Below are positions 10,791-19,822 of a stretch of DNA of 43,125 bases, piece after piece. Source of the stretch: Acidobacteria bacterium RIFCSPLOWO2_02_FULL_67_21 (GTDB lineage: Bacteria > Acidobacteriota > Vicinamibacteria > Vicinamibacterales > UBA2999); the NCBI GenBank assembly GCA_001767195.1, contig MEKU01000037.1:22252-65376 (forward strand), written 5' to 3'. How positions within the stretch are numbered: the first letter of the stretch is position 1; every line of letters starts with the position of its first letter. Position numbers and translations under genes: made by a program. A model generated the notes under the pieces. The model worked only from the letters and a program-made list of their open reading frames with translations, did no database searches and was not told where the DNA came from.

Positions 10791-12074
10791 TCAATCCATC
10801 AGCGGTCCAATCAGCTGGGACGCGCTGCCGTCCTTCCGCGGCGTGTACTTCTGCAGCCGCCAACCGAAGTCTTCACCCGTATACAGATTGCCCTCGCTGT
10901 CCGTGGTGAAGTAGTGCAGCCCCAGCCATGCGCCCGGCGCATTCCCGAAGGTTCCCCACGTCGTACCGGGAATGAGCTGGCCGGTGAGCGCGTCGTATTT
11001 CTGAATCTTCATCGCAGCCCCATCCCCCACCCACAGGTACCGGCCGTCCTCGGTCAAACGAATCGCATACGGCCCTACGATGTTGGGCCACATATCGAGA
11101 AACTTTCCGTTCAAATCGAACACCTGGATCCGAGACATGATGCGATCCGCCACATACAGCCGGTTGCGCGTGGAATCGATCTGGATCCCGTGAATGCCTC
11201 CGGCGTGGCGGTTGGCCGTCATCCCGAACTCGCCCGGGCCTGTGCCCGGCTTGCCGAAGTGGGACACGTACTTCCCGTCCTTCGTGAATCGGGTCACCCA
11301 CGCCGCTCCGGACGCGTAGATGTCGCCGTTCGAGGCAAAGGCAAAATGCTCGATCATCAGGAAGTCCTTCTGCGGGTGATCCGCCGGAAGCGCTTTCTCG
11401 TCGATCGACCGGATGTGCTTCTTGCCGTCTCGCGACAACTGAACGAGAGGCCCCGAGGTCGAAATCCAGAGCGGACGCTCCGGGTCATAGACATTGGGAT
11501 GAATCAGCTGCATCTGGTTCGGCCCGAGGATCGGAATGTAGTGATCCCACGTCTCGACGACCTTTCCGTTGCGGTCGAAGACGACGATCATGTACTGGTT
11601 TTTCTGGATGTCATCTCCCCTGGCCATCATCGTTCTGCCGCTGTAGCCCCCGAGAAACGCCGGGCCCCAGTACCCCATGAACGGCCGCTTGCGCCACCCG
11701 TAGCCGACGACCAGCAGGCGATCCGGCGATTCGGGATAAAACCCTTCGGCGCTGATCTGCCAGCCGGACTCCACTGGCGGCGGCCAGTTCTTCGCTATTT
11801 GGTACGGGCCAGTGATCTCCTGGCCGCCTTTTCCATTGACGGGTGCGTAATCGTCGTGCACGGCCATCGGCCCGAGTGGCAGCTTCCAGACATCGGGCCG
11901 TTCCGACACCTCGGGCGCCTCCGCCGCCACCGTGTTGCCGGAAGGCGCCGCAGCCCCGGCTGCGCGGACCTGATCCGGCTCTCCCAGCAGCGAGGTCACA
12001 AGCAGCGTGGCTCCGGACCCGACCGCGAGGAACACCAGCGCACGCGCCACCGATCCAGTTAGAGAGTTCGCCAT
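10791..12074 (-). CDS. membrane-anchored or secreted NHL-repeat beta-propeller protein
   Basis: A 427-residue protein from the ATG at 12074. An N-terminal hydrophobic segment (ALVFLAVGSGATLLVTSLL) acts as signal peptide or anchor. The rest is a propeller with NHL-type blades: FTKDGKYVSHFGKPGTGPGEF, IDSTRNRLYVADRIMSRIQVF and DSEGNLYTGEDFGWRLQKY. The closest recognisable architecture is the peptidyl-alpha-hydroxyglycine alpha-amidating-lyase-like propeller, but no catalytic residues can be assigned from sequence alone. It follows the SBP-NHL fusion by 34 bp and precedes copy 1 of the unknown family by 26 bp. The blade sequence resembles the propeller half of its upstream neighbour, suggesting local duplication. 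Confidence 0.75.
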   Translation of the reverse strand: MANSLTGSVARALVFLAVGSGATLLVTSLLGEPDQVRAAGAAAPSGNTVAAEAPEVSERPDVWKLPLGPMAVHDDYAPVNGKGGQEITGPYQIAKNWPPPVESGWQISAEGFYPESPDRLLVVGYGWRKRPFMGYWGPAFLGGYSGRTMMARGDDIQKNQYMIVVFDRNGKVVETWDHYIPILGPNQMQLIHPNVYDPERPLWISTSGPLVQLSRDGKKHIRSIDEKALPADHPQKDFLMIEHFAFASNGDIYASGAAWVTRFTKDGKYVSHFGKPGTGPGEFGMTANRHAGGIHGIQIDSTRNRLYVADRIMSRIQVFDLNGKFLDMWPNIVGPYAIRLTEDGRYLWVGDGAAMKIQKYDALTGQLIPGTTWGTFGNAPGAWLGLHYFTTDSEGNLYTGEDFGWRLQKYTPRKDGSASQLIGPLMD

Positions 12075-12108
12075 AACACTCGCCCGTTGTGGTCGCCGTC
12101 TCGGCAAC

Positions 12109-13899
12109 CTACCGGCTTGACGTCGTCGCTCTGTCCGGACGCAAGATGAGTTTCTGCATGCGCCAGTTCAGAAGCTCTCCCACATATAGCTCGTTCTCGG
12201 ACGGGCACGCCATGGCATGCACCCAGGCGAACTGCCCAATTTTCTTGCCGGCGGTGCCGATCGTGCCGAGGAGCTTCCCGTCCAGCGTCATCTTGTAGAT
12301 GTAGCCGGGGATCGCCTCGACCGCATACAGGAACTGACTGGCCCCGGGGTTGATGCAGATCGCCAGCGGGTAGAGCGAGTTGTACTCGCCGCGATCGTTC
12401 ATCCCGAACCCGGGGATCGGCGGCGGCGTGCGGCTCAGGGGCAGCGGCCGAGGGATCTCCCGAAGGAACTCGCCCTCCGCATTGAACACCTGGATCCGCG
12501 CATTCGACCGATCCGAGACGTACACGTTGTCCTTGTTGTCGATCGCGATGCCGTGCACCAGATTGAACTGGCCGGGCTTGGTGCCCCGCTCGCCCCAGCT
12601 CTTGACGATGTGGCCGTCCCGATCGAATTTTGCCACGCGCGAATTCCGATACCCGTCGGACACGTAAACGTTGCCGGCCGAGTCGAAGGCCACGTCGGTC
12701 GGCCTGTTGAATATGCCGGGCTGCGCCGGCGGCACCGGGTTCGGCTCCCTCGGCGGGTCGTAGGCCTCGACCGATTCGGGTCTCCGACCGAGGACGATCA
12801 AGGGCCGGCCGTCAGGCGTGAGCTTCACTACCGTGTGCGATCCGTTGTCCACGAGCCAGATATTGTCCTGCCGATCGAAGCGCACGGCGTGCGCCTGCGC
12901 CATCGAGTACAGGTTGTGCCCGATCTCCCGGATGAACTTGCCGTTGCGATCGAACTCGAACAACTGCGCGTTGCGCATGCCGCGGATGGCGGCCGGTGAT
13001 GCGGTCCGGGCGTACACGAAGATATTGCCTTTGGAATTGACAGCCACGCCGGCGACCTCGCCGAGATACATCCCGTCCGGCAGCCGCAGCGGCTCCGAGG
13101 CGTCGAACGGAATGGCGGGCGCACTGGTCACCTGCTGCGCCGCTGCGCCCGAGCCGGGCTGCATCCGCAACTCCCGGTAGACCGCGGCGGCGGCAGGCGA
13201 GGATATAAACGTCAGAAATGCCCTGGCGGCCTCGCCAACCTTTGTCTGTGCCGAGATAAACGCCACATGCGGGATCGGCGCGATCAGCGCTGCCGGCAGT
13301 ACACCGAGGACCTCGATCCCGGGATCGTGGATCTCGCTGCCGAACGTCACCGCCACGTCAACGTCGCCCCTGGTCACCAGCTCCTCGAGGCTGACGCCCT
13401 GCACACGCTTGGCCTTCGGCTCCATCTCGGCCGCGATGCCGAGCTTCTTGAACGCCTCGACGACCCGGTCGCCGGCCAGCGTGGCGCCGGGCGGGGGAAA
13501 CGTAATCGCCCTGGCGCCGAGCAGCATCTTGCGGAGCCCGTCGGGCGAAGTGACATCCGACTTCGGTGCTCCCCTCTTCACAACGACCACGAACGACGCG
13601 TCGGCCAGCCGCGTCTCGCTGCCGGCGACAACTTGCCCAGACTTGACGACGTCGCCGTGCGGGGACTGAACGATCGGAATGTCGAACGGCTCGCCCTTGA
13701 TCACTCGTGCGCGGGTTGCACCGCCGCCCCCGAATGTCGCCTTCACCCGGTGGCCGGTCTTCGCTTCGAAGAGCGGGATCAGCTTCTCCATAGCCGCGCG
13801 GATCCCGCCGGGACCGATCAACGTGATCTCGTCGGCGAACGCGCTCATCGGCGCGCACAAGATCAGGGCAATCAGCGTCGCACGAATCTGTTTCACCAC
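12109..13899 (-). CDS. ModA-like periplasmic binding protein fused to an NHL beta-propeller
   Basis: A 596-residue secreted protein starting at GTG 13899 (a second GTG follows), preceded by AAGGAGCCGGAT. Signal peptide at 1-22. Residues 24-250 are a type II periplasmic binding domain of the molybdate/sulfate-binding class: ITLIGPGGIRAAMEKLIPLFE, FGGGGATRARVIKGEPFDIPI, and the domain-ending FLTFISSPAAAAVYRE. Residues 270-590 form an NHL propeller with blades such as VAFDSAGNVYVSDGYRNSRV and DNKDNVYVSDRSNARIQVF. No permease or ATPase gene is adjacent, so this is unlikely to be a standard ABC importer component. The binding domain may act as an oxyanion or small-anion sensor or scaffold. It is the first gene of the minus-strand secreted operon. 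Confidence 0.8.
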   Translation of the reverse strand: MVKQIRATLIALILCAPMSAFADEITLIGPGGIRAAMEKLIPLFEAKTGHRVKATFGGGGATRARVIKGEPFDIPIVQSPHGDVVKSGQVVAGSETRLADASFVVVVKRGAPKSDVTSPDGLRKMLLGARAITFPPPGATLAGDRVVEAFKKLGIAAEMEPKAKRVQGVSLEELVTRGDVDVAVTFGSEIHDPGIEVLGVLPAALIAPIPHVAFISAQTKVGEAARAFLTFISSPAAAAVYRELRMQPGSGAAAQQVTSAPAIPFDASEPLRLPDGMYLGEVAGVAVNSKGNIFVYARTASPAAIRGMRNAQLFEFDRNGKFIREIGHNLYSMAQAHAVRFDRQDNIWLVDNGSHTVVKLTPDGRPLIVLGRRPESVEAYDPPREPNPVPPAQPGIFNRPTDVAFDSAGNVYVSDGYRNSRVAKFDRDGHIVKSWGERGTKPGQFNLVHGIAIDNKDNVYVSDRSNARIQVFNAEGEFLREIPRPLPLSRTPPPIPGFGMNDRGEYNSLYPLAICINPGASQFLYAVEAIPGYIYKMTLDGKLLGTIGTAGKKIGQFAWVHAMACPSENELYVGELLNWRMQKLILRPDRATTSSR

Positions 13900-14028
13900 A
13901 TCCGGCTCCTTTCAGCCCGCACAGCTCGGGTTGTCGTGCGATGACGCAATACAGGCGCGGCTATCCTAGCCTGAACCGGTGCATGCGGCATTGCGTTATC
14001 GCGCCGTTTGTCAGCGCGTGGGGCAATC

Positions 14029-15285
14029 TTATTGCGCGCCTCGCCTGGAAACAACGCCTGCGAGGAGGCGGGCGGGCTCCTCGATGACGCGGCGGAATTC
14101 GGCCAGGAATCTGGCCCCCGTCGCGCCGTCGATGGCCCGGTGGTCCGCGGCCAGCGTGCACGACATCCTGAGTCCGACGCCGACCTGCCCGTCCCGGACG
14201 ACCGGCTGCTCGGCGATCGCGCCCACACCCAGGATGCAGCTTTGAGGCGGATTCACGATTGGCAGCAGCATCCCGATGCCCTCCATGCCCAGGTTCGAGA
14301 TCGTAAAGGTCCCTCCGCTGTACTCCTCAGGGCGGAGCCGCCCGGCGCGGGCGCGTGCGATGAGCGCCCTGAGTTCGGCTGAGATGGTGCGAACATCCTT
14401 CTCGTCCGCGCGCCTGATGATCGGCGTGATCAACCCGTTCGACGTGTTGACCGCCACCGCAACATCGCATATCCGAAAGATCCTCAAGACGCCGTCGGCG
14501 AAGCTGGAATTGGCCTCGGGCACCCGCCGTAGCGCGAGCGCGGTGCCGCGGATCACGAGGTCGGTCACCGACAATTTCGACTCAGCGTCGGCCGCGTTCA
14601 CCCGTTGGCGAAGCTGCACGAGCGCATCAGCGGCACACTCGATCTGCAGGTAGAAGTGAGGCACCGTTTGCTTGGCGACCTGCATCCGCTCGGCCGTGAC
14701 CCTGCGCATCGGCGACAGACGCTCCTCGACGTAGTCGAGTTCCGGATGCGGGGCTCCGCGTTGGTGGGCACGCTGCACATCACGCCTGCCCACCCGGCCA
14801 TCAGGTGCTGTGCCGGGAACCCGCCTCAAGTCCAGATTCAGCACTTCCGCCATTCGACGCGCCAAGGGCGTTGCGGGAACGTCGCACGCCTCGGACACGA
14901 CAGCTGCCGTCGATTCCGGGCCTGCGGTTGTACTGACAGCGACGGACGCCACCGGCTGAACTTCTTCAGGACGTTCAAATGGCATCGAAGGTCGTGCATC
15001 GCCAGCCTCCGCTCGCCCGGTGCTGGTGGCGTCAAGCGGCATGATTTCCGCCAGCAACATTCCGACAGATGGCGTTGCACTGCCGGGAGGCGCGTGAATC
15101 TTGACCAAGGTGCCCGAGGCAGGTGCCTGCAGCTCGACGATGGTCTTGTCGGTCTCGACTTCCGCGATCACTTCCCCGGCTTCGACGCGTTCACCCTCAG
15201 CCTTCAGCCACCCGGAGATCTTCGCGGATTCCATCGATTCCGCGATCTGGACCAGACGCATCTCAACCGGCATCGCGCGATTCAT
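14029..15285 (-). CDS. dihydrolipoamide acyltransferase (E2) of a 2-oxoacid dehydrogenase complex
   Basis: A 418-residue cytoplasmic protein whose ATG at 15285 overlaps the E1 stop as ATGA, so translation is coupled. Domains: one lipoyl domain (about 5-80) with the lipoylated lysine in VETDKTIVEL; an Ala/Thr/Ser-rich linker; a peripheral-subunit-binding domain (TPLARRMAEVLNLDLRRVPG); and a C-terminal catalytic domain with FTISNLGMEGIGMLLPIV and the active-site DHRAIDG. It transfers the acyl group from lipoyl to CoA. With the homodimeric-type E1 upstream, pyruvate is the likely substrate. No E3 with a clear complex-specific role lies next to it; the MerA-like gene at 40.4 kb is remote and in another operon. 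Confidence 0.88.
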   Translation of the reverse strand: MNRAMPVEMRLVQIAESMESAKISGWLKAEGERVEAGEVIAEVETDKTIVELQAPASGTLVKIHAPPGSATPSVGMLLAEIMPLDATSTGRAEAGDARPSMPFERPEEVQPVASVAVSTTAGPESTAAVVSEACDVPATPLARRMAEVLNLDLRRVPGTAPDGRVGRRDVQRAHQRGAPHPELDYVEERLSPMRRVTAERMQVAKQTVPHFYLQIECAADALVQLRQRVNAADAESKLSVTDLVIRGTALALRRVPEANSSFADGVLRIFRICDVAVAVNTSNGLITPIIRRADEKDVRTISAELRALIARARAGRLRPEEYSGGTFTISNLGMEGIGMLLPIVNPPQSCILGVGAIAEQPVVRDGQVGVGLRMSCTLAADHRAIDGATGARFLAEFRRVIEEPARLLAGVVSRRGAQ

Positions 15286-17675
15286 CGGGCCTGAAGGCCC
15301 CCAATCAGAATCGTCGCGGCCGCGCTGATCATCGCGTCTGTGTCGATACCATTCACCGCGTAAAGGGCTGGAATGTCTCCGGATTGCCCGAAATGCTCCA
15401 CGCCGAGTGGAACCACCGTATGTTGGCGAACCGATCCCAGCCAGGAGAGCGTCATCGGATGCGCGTCGACGACCGTTATCAGTCCTGCGTCTCGAGCCAG
15501 CGGAGAGAGCAACGCATCGACATGCGGCTGAACCGCAGCATCGCCATGGCCGTTGCGCCGACAGCGAAGCCATCCCTGGTGAAGCCGATCCGGAGACGTC
15601 ACAACCAGCACTCCCAACCCTGGAACGTCCTCGACCATCGCTTCGTACGCAGCCACAGCCTCGCGTACGACTGGGCCGCAGCACACGATCGCCAGTTCGG
15701 CACCGGGTTCGGGCGGCGTCAGCCAGTACCCCCCCTCAACGACGTCATGCGCCAGCTCTGGCGACATCTCACGTGTCGGCTGTGCGAGAGGGCGCGTCGA
15801 TAGCCGCAGGTACACGGATCCGCCCTTCTCCGATTGGAGATGCTCGAGACTCCACCTGACGATCTCGAGCAATTCATCGACGTACGCGGGCTCGAACGCT
15901 GTCAGCCCGGGCTGCCCGATGCCGATGAGCGGGGTATACACCGACTGATGCGCGCCGCCTTCCGGAGCGAGCGTCGTCCCGGACGGCGTGGCGACGAGCA
16001 GAAATCTGGCGTCCTGATAGCACGCGTAATTCAGCTGATCGAGCCCTCGCGCGATAAATGGATCGTACACCGTGCCGATCGGCAGCAGCCGTGTGCCGAA
16101 CAGCGGACCGGAGAGGCCGAGCGCGGCGAGCAACAGGAACAGATTGCTTTCCGCGATGCCGAGCTCGATGTGGTGACCGTCCGGGGATTGTGACCACTGC
16201 TGGGCAGATGTGATGGAGCGCAGCCGAAACATGTCAGGCACGGCGTGCCGGCTGAACACACCCCGGGCGTTCACCCACCCCCCGAGGTTGGTGGAGACGG
16301 TGACGTCTGGTGAGGTAGTGACGATGCGACTCGCGAGCTGCGGATAGTGACGCGACACATCCACCAGCCACCGGCCGAAGCCTTGCTGCGTCGACATCTC
16401 CGCCGACATGGGTATCGTCAATCGTTCAGGAATGTTGATCAGAGGCGCGTCGAACCGGCGCGGCGGCGCGCCGGCGAACGGGCTGCCCGCCACGAACTCA
16501 CGAATCGCCGGCTCGGGGACGTCCACTCCCGCAAACGCATCCCACTCCTCGCCCTCGGCTATGCCCATCGATTGCCGCAGGGCGGCAACCTGTTCCGGCG
16601 ACATCAAGCCGGAATGGTTGTCCTTGTGCCCGATGAACGGCAGCCCGTAACCCTTGATCGTGTACGCCACAAAGCAGGTGGGCTGGTCATCCTGTGCCCG
16701 CGCGAACGCGTCGTGGATCGAGCCGAAGTCGTGACCCCCGAGATTCGTCATAAGGCGATGCAGACCGGCATCGTCATACTCGTCGAGCAGTTGCCGGATC
16801 CCGGCGGTGTCGCCGATCGCCCGCGTCAGCTCGCGCCGCCAGGCAGCCCCGCCCTGAACGACCAGCGCCGAATACAACGTGTTGGAGCAGCCGTCGAGCC
16901 AGTCGCGCAGCGCGTCGCCACCCCCCTTGAGAAATGCTGCCTCCAACTCCTGCCCGTACTTCAGCGTGATGACGCGCCAATCCATGGCCTCGAAGACCGA
17001 CTGAATCGGCCGCGTCGCGCCGTCAGCGATTACCGCGTCGAGACTCTGGCGGTTGTAGTCGAAGATCCACCAGACGTTCCGGATCCGATGTTTCGACGCT
17101 TCGTATAACGCCTCGAATACGTTCCCTTCGTCGAATTCCGCGTCACCCTGCAGCGCGACCATGCGCCCCAGAACCTGCGAGCCGTCCGCGAGGCCCTTGA
17201 GGCGGACGTAGTCCTGCACGAGCGCGGCAAAAATCGTGATTGCCGCCCCGAGGCCGACCGATCCGGTTGAAAAATCAACGTCGTCAACATCCTTGGTGCG
17301 CGACGGGTACGCCTGCGCGCCGCCTAAACTGCGAAAACGCTCCAGATTCGTTCTGGTCTGGCGGCCGAGCAGATATTGAATGGCGTGATACACCGGGCTC
17401 GCATGCGGCTTGACCGCAACGCGATCCGACGGCCGGAGCACGTCGAAATACAGCGCCGTCATCAGCGTCGACACGGACGCGGATGACGCCTGGTGACCTC
17501 CGACCTTCAGCCCATCACGCCGCGGTCGAAGATGATTGGCATGGTGAATCATCCAGACCGCCAGCCAGAGCACCTTCCGCTCGAGCGCCCGGAGGCACGC
17601 GCGGCGCGTCTCCGACAGTCCGGTCTGCGCTGCGCCGGCGATACACGGATTCGCAGTGGACGACCCCACGACCAT
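15282..17675 (-). CDS. pyruvate dehydrogenase E1-like (homodimeric type, transketolase fold)
   Basis: A 797-residue ThDP enzyme. The start chosen is the ATG at 17675 (MVVGSSTANPC); the frame is open for 41 more codons but those lack family character, and the ribosome site here is weak. Visible features: GHQASSAS near residue 60, characteristic of AceE-type E1; the ThDP/Mg motif GDAEFDEGN at 177-185, followed by WWIFDYNRQSLDA; and a transketolase-like pyrimidine domain with ELGIAESNLFLLLAALGLSG. It is about 90 residues shorter than E. coli AceE. It would decarboxylate pyruvate (or a related 2-oxoacid) and hand the acyl group to the E2 encoded next, with a 4-bp overlap. An Lrp/AsnC regulator is divergently transcribed and is a candidate controller. 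Confidence 0.82.
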   Translation of the reverse strand: MVVGSSTANPCIAGAAQTGLSETRRACLRALERKVLWLAVWMIHHANHLRPRRDGLKVGGHQASSASVSTLMTALYFDVLRPSDRVAVKPHASPVYHAIQYLLGRQTRTNLERFRSLGGAQAYPSRTKDVDDVDFSTGSVGLGAAITIFAALVQDYVRLKGLADGSQVLGRMVALQGDAEFDEGNVFEALYEASKHRIRNVWWIFDYNRQSLDAVIADGATRPIQSVFEAMDWRVITLKYGQELEAAFLKGGGDALRDWLDGCSNTLYSALVVQGGAAWRRELTRAIGDTAGIRQLLDEYDDAGLHRLMTNLGGHDFGSIHDAFARAQDDQPTCFVAYTIKGYGLPFIGHKDNHSGLMSPEQVAALRQSMGIAEGEEWDAFAGVDVPEPAIREFVAGSPFAGAPPRRFDAPLINIPERLTIPMSAEMSTQQGFGRWLVDVSRHYPQLASRIVTTSPDVTVSTNLGGWVNARGVFSRHAVPDMFRLRSITSAQQWSQSPDGHHIELGIAESNLFLLLAALGLSGPLFGTRLLPIGTVYDPFIARGLDQLNYACYQDARFLLVATPSGTTLAPEGGAHQSVYTPLIGIGQPGLTAFEPAYVDELLEIVRWSLEHLQSEKGGSVYLRLSTRPLAQPTREMSPELAHDVVEGGYWLTPPEPGAELAIVCCGPVVREAVAAYEAMVEDVPGLGVLVVTSPDRLHQGWLRCRRNGHGDAAVQPHVDALLSPLARDAGLITVVDAHPMTLSWLGSVRQHTVVPLGVEHFGQSGDIPALYAVNGIDTDAMISAAATILIGGLQAR

Positions 17676-17741
17676 ACCGGAACGATAGCGGAAAATCTCC
17701 GCGGCACGATTGCGATCACGCGCTGCGTTTCGCGGGTTTTG

Positions 17742-17754
17742 GCAACAATGTTGC
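17742..17754. promoter_or_regulatory. candidate Lrp/AsnC operator between lrp-like gene and E1 gene
   Basis: GCAACAATGTTGC is a perfect 6+1+6 palindrome in the 154-bp divergent intergenic region, 67 bp upstream of the E1 ATG and 75 bp upstream of the regulator start. Size, symmetry and A/T-rich centre fit binding sites of Lrp/AsnC-family dimers. That the neighbouring regulator binds here is inference. Confidence 0.5.
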
Positions 17755-17829
17755 GCGCAGCGATGCGCCGTGTGTGCAAAATGATCGCCTGACGGCAATT
17801 TCGGAGTATTGTGCTAGGCCTGCCGAACG

Positions 17830-18369
17830 ATGAAAGGTGAGCCCATATCTGAGATGCAGCTCGACGCGATCGACCGGAAGATTCTGGCCATCTTGCAGGA
17901 GAACGGCCGGATCTCGAACGTAGAGCTGGCCGATCGCGTTGGGTTGTCTCCCGCTCCGTGCCTGCGGCGTGTTCAGGCGCTCGAAGCCTCCGGCGTCATC
18001 CGGAAGTACGTGGCGCTGCTGCACCCCGAGACGGTGAACCTCGGCGTGACGGTCTTCATCCAGATTTCACTCGACCTCCAGGTGGAGGGAAGGCTGGAAT
18101 TGTTCGAGAAGGCGATTCTGACGCGGCCGGAAGTACTGGAATGCTACTTAATGACGGGGGATTCCGACTATCTGCTGCGCGTCGTGATCCCCGACGTCGC
18201 ATCGTACGAACATTTCCTGAAGGAGTGTCTGACTCGGATCGAGAGTGTGGCCAGCATCAAGTCGAGCTTCGCGCTCAACCAAGTGAAGTATTCCACAGCG
18301 TTGCCAGTCGGCGTCGAGATGCCGCGATCTCCCGTGCGGCCGCGTAGGCCGTCACAGGCCGATACATGA
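17830..18369 (+). CDS. Lrp/AsnC-family transcriptional regulator
   Basis: A 179-residue cytoplasmic regulator. An N-terminal winged helix-turn-helix begins MQLDAIDRKILAILQENGRIS and continues NVELADRVGLSPAPCLRRVQ. A C-terminal RAM/ligand-binding domain follows (LVEGRLE..., VLECYLMTGDSDYLLRV). A slightly later ATG at 17854 begins closer to the usual family N-terminus, but neither has a strong ribosome site. The Ser/Pro/Ala-rich tail after ALPV is probably disordered. Divergent orientation to the E1-E2 operon and the palindrome between them suggest local control of pyruvate oxidation. The family senses amino acids or small organic acids; the ligand here is unknown. Confidence 0.88.
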   Translation: MKGEPISEMQLDAIDRKILAILQENGRISNVELADRVGLSPAPCLRRVQALEASGVIRKYVALLHPETVNLGVTVFIQISLDLQVEGRLELFEKAILTRPEVLECYLMTGDSDYLLRVVIPDVASYEHFLKECLTRIESVASIKSSFALNQVKYSTALPVGVEMPRSPVRPRRPSQADT

Positions 18370-18374
18370 TTGGA

Positions 18375-18415
18375 GGTGGGCTGCAGAAGCGCCTGTGTTG
18401 CTTCTGCCTCCCACC
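18375..18415. terminator. bidirectional hairpin between convergent lrp-like and DUF6152 genes
   Basis: GGTGGG-CT-GCAGAAGC, a 9-nt loop, then GCTTCTGC-CT-CCCACC form a 14-bp interrupted stem 6 bp after the regulator stop. It is placed where both convergent genes need to end. There is no long T-run, so efficiency is uncertain. Confidence 0.6.
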
Positions 18416-18438
18416 CGATTCAGGCAGCCCGCGTTACA

Positions 18439-18855
18439 TCACCTGCCGGCCGGGGCCGCGGTAGCGCCAGGCGCGGAGCCGCCCATCAGCACCTTGCGGC
18501 CGTCGGGGTACGTGAGAAAGGCGCCGACGCCGCGCGGCTCGCCGGTCATCGCCTGATAGCCCACGATGCGAATCACCGCGCCCACCGGCAGGCTGGTCTT
18601 CGTGATCCCGTTCCGGAACAGGCTGTTCGGCGGGCCCCCTTCGATGCCCCAGTTCACGACCTTGCCGTCGCGCCCTTTGACATCAACCCAGATCCACGAA
18701 TGCGGGTTGATCAGCTCCACCTTCGTGACGGTGCCTTCCAGATTGATCGGCTTGTTCTCGTCGAACGCGGCCGCAAATGCGTGGTGCGCCTCGATGGCCA
18801 CCGCCGCCCGCAGCAGGATCAGGACACCGATCACCACGCCTAGCCTGATTCGCAT
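18439..18855 (-). CDS. DUF6152-family secreted protein
   Basis: A 138-residue protein from the ATG at 18855, preceded by GGGAGGAAAGCG. Signal peptide at about 1-22, then the family hallmark HHAFAAAFDENKPINLEGTV, followed by TNPHSW-like INPHSWIWVDV and VNWGIEGG. The small beta-rich fold is of unknown function. It is the last gene of a minus-strand run with three members of the WKVPRTPDGHPDLQG family (about 50 bp from the nearest). DUF6152 genes repeatedly occur with that family, which suggests a shared periplasmic role. Confidence 0.85.
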   Translation of the reverse strand: MRIRLGVVIGVLILLRAAVAIEAHHAFAAAFDENKPINLEGTVTKVELINPHSWIWVDVKGRDGKVVNWGIEGGPPNSLFRNGITKTSLPVGAVIRIVGYQAMTGEPRGVGAFLTYPDGRKVLMGGSAPGATAAPAGR

Positions 18856-18904
18856 CGCTTTCCTCCCATTCGTGCCCAGAGTGCCTGGAGTGCCTCGCGT
18901 GCAG

Positions 18905-19792
18905 CTACTCACTGTCGAGATTCCCATACATCATGTCTTCGACGAACGGCACGCAATTGAAGTCGACCAGTTGCACGTTCGGCTCCATGCGGCGGTACAG
19001 GGGAAACCGGACCTTCCATGGACGCGTGAAGACCTTCGGATCCTCGATCGTCGCTTCGTACTGCATGTGGTAGGGGCTGGCCGGCGTGAAGCGCTCGACC
19101 ACATGCAGCCCATCGCTGTGGAAGTTGCCGGCGCGATCGAACCACGTGTACGGGTTGAACTGCTTCACATCCACGACCAGCGACTCGCCGTCGAACGTGC
19201 CGTTCGACCACCCCATCCAGCTGTCGGCGGGGCCCTCCGGATACGCGTCGGTCAGATGGATCGTGCGCACCGCGTTCTTGAACTCGTACACGATCATGAC
19301 CTGCTCGTCGGTCTGGAAGATCTGGAACGGGAAGGGCATGTAGTTGGCGCGCGGGATGCCGGGCCGGTAGCACTTCAGCTCCGGGTCGCCGGTGTCGTTC
19401 TGGCTGTCGTCGCCGGTGACCCGGACGACCATCCGCTGCGCCGCGTTCTCCTTCGCCTTCTCGGCCGCCCACGGCTGATACGGGATCTCGTTGCCCTCGA
19501 CAATGCCCTGCCCGCCGGGCCAGGCGCCGTACACGCCCATCATCGCGGGATACGGCCCGGCGTACGCGTCGTGATCGAGCACGTCGGCGTTGGCCGTCGT
19601 CATCGCCTGCCAGATGCCGTTCAGATCGGGCCGGCCGCTCACGGTGCGCTGCGCGCGGAAGGACGCCGGAAACGCGTTGGGCGTGCCGGAGGATTGACCG
19701 GCCGCCGGGGCCCCCATAAACATCCAGGCGCCGGCCGCCAGCACCGCCGTGACGGCCGCACCGATCGACAGACTCTTCAGATCTATCCGCAT
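18905..19792 (-). CDS. secreted protein, divergent member of the uncharacterised HPDLQG family (copy 2)
   Basis: A 295-residue protein from the ATG at 19792, preceded by GGGGGAGACTGAC. Signal peptide or N-terminal anchor (AAVTAVLAAGAWMFMGAPAAGQ), then the shortened signature SGRPDLNGIWQAMTTANADV. Later blocks match the family in order: FQIFQTDEQVMIVYEF, FDGESLVVDVKQFNP, VERFTPASPYHMQYEATIEDP and FTRPWKVRFPLYRR. It lacks the C-terminal FACHETNYGLxNIL block in its usual form (VDFNCVPFVEDMMYG instead). Function unknown. It sits 30 bp downstream of copy 3 and upstream of DUF6152 in one operon. Confidence 0.72.
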   Translation of the reverse strand: MRIDLKSLSIGAAVTAVLAAGAWMFMGAPAAGQSSGTPNAFPASFRAQRTVSGRPDLNGIWQAMTTANADVLDHDAYAGPYPAMMGVYGAWPGGQGIVEGNEIPYQPWAAEKAKENAAQRMVVRVTGDDSQNDTGDPELKCYRPGIPRANYMPFPFQIFQTDEQVMIVYEFKNAVRTIHLTDAYPEGPADSWMGWSNGTFDGESLVVDVKQFNPYTWFDRAGNFHSDGLHVVERFTPASPYHMQYEATIEDPKVFTRPWKVRFPLYRRMEPNVQLVDFNCVPFVEDMMYGNLDSE

Positions 19793-19822
19793 GTCAGTCT
19801 CCCCCGCGCTCCCACCGGGAGC

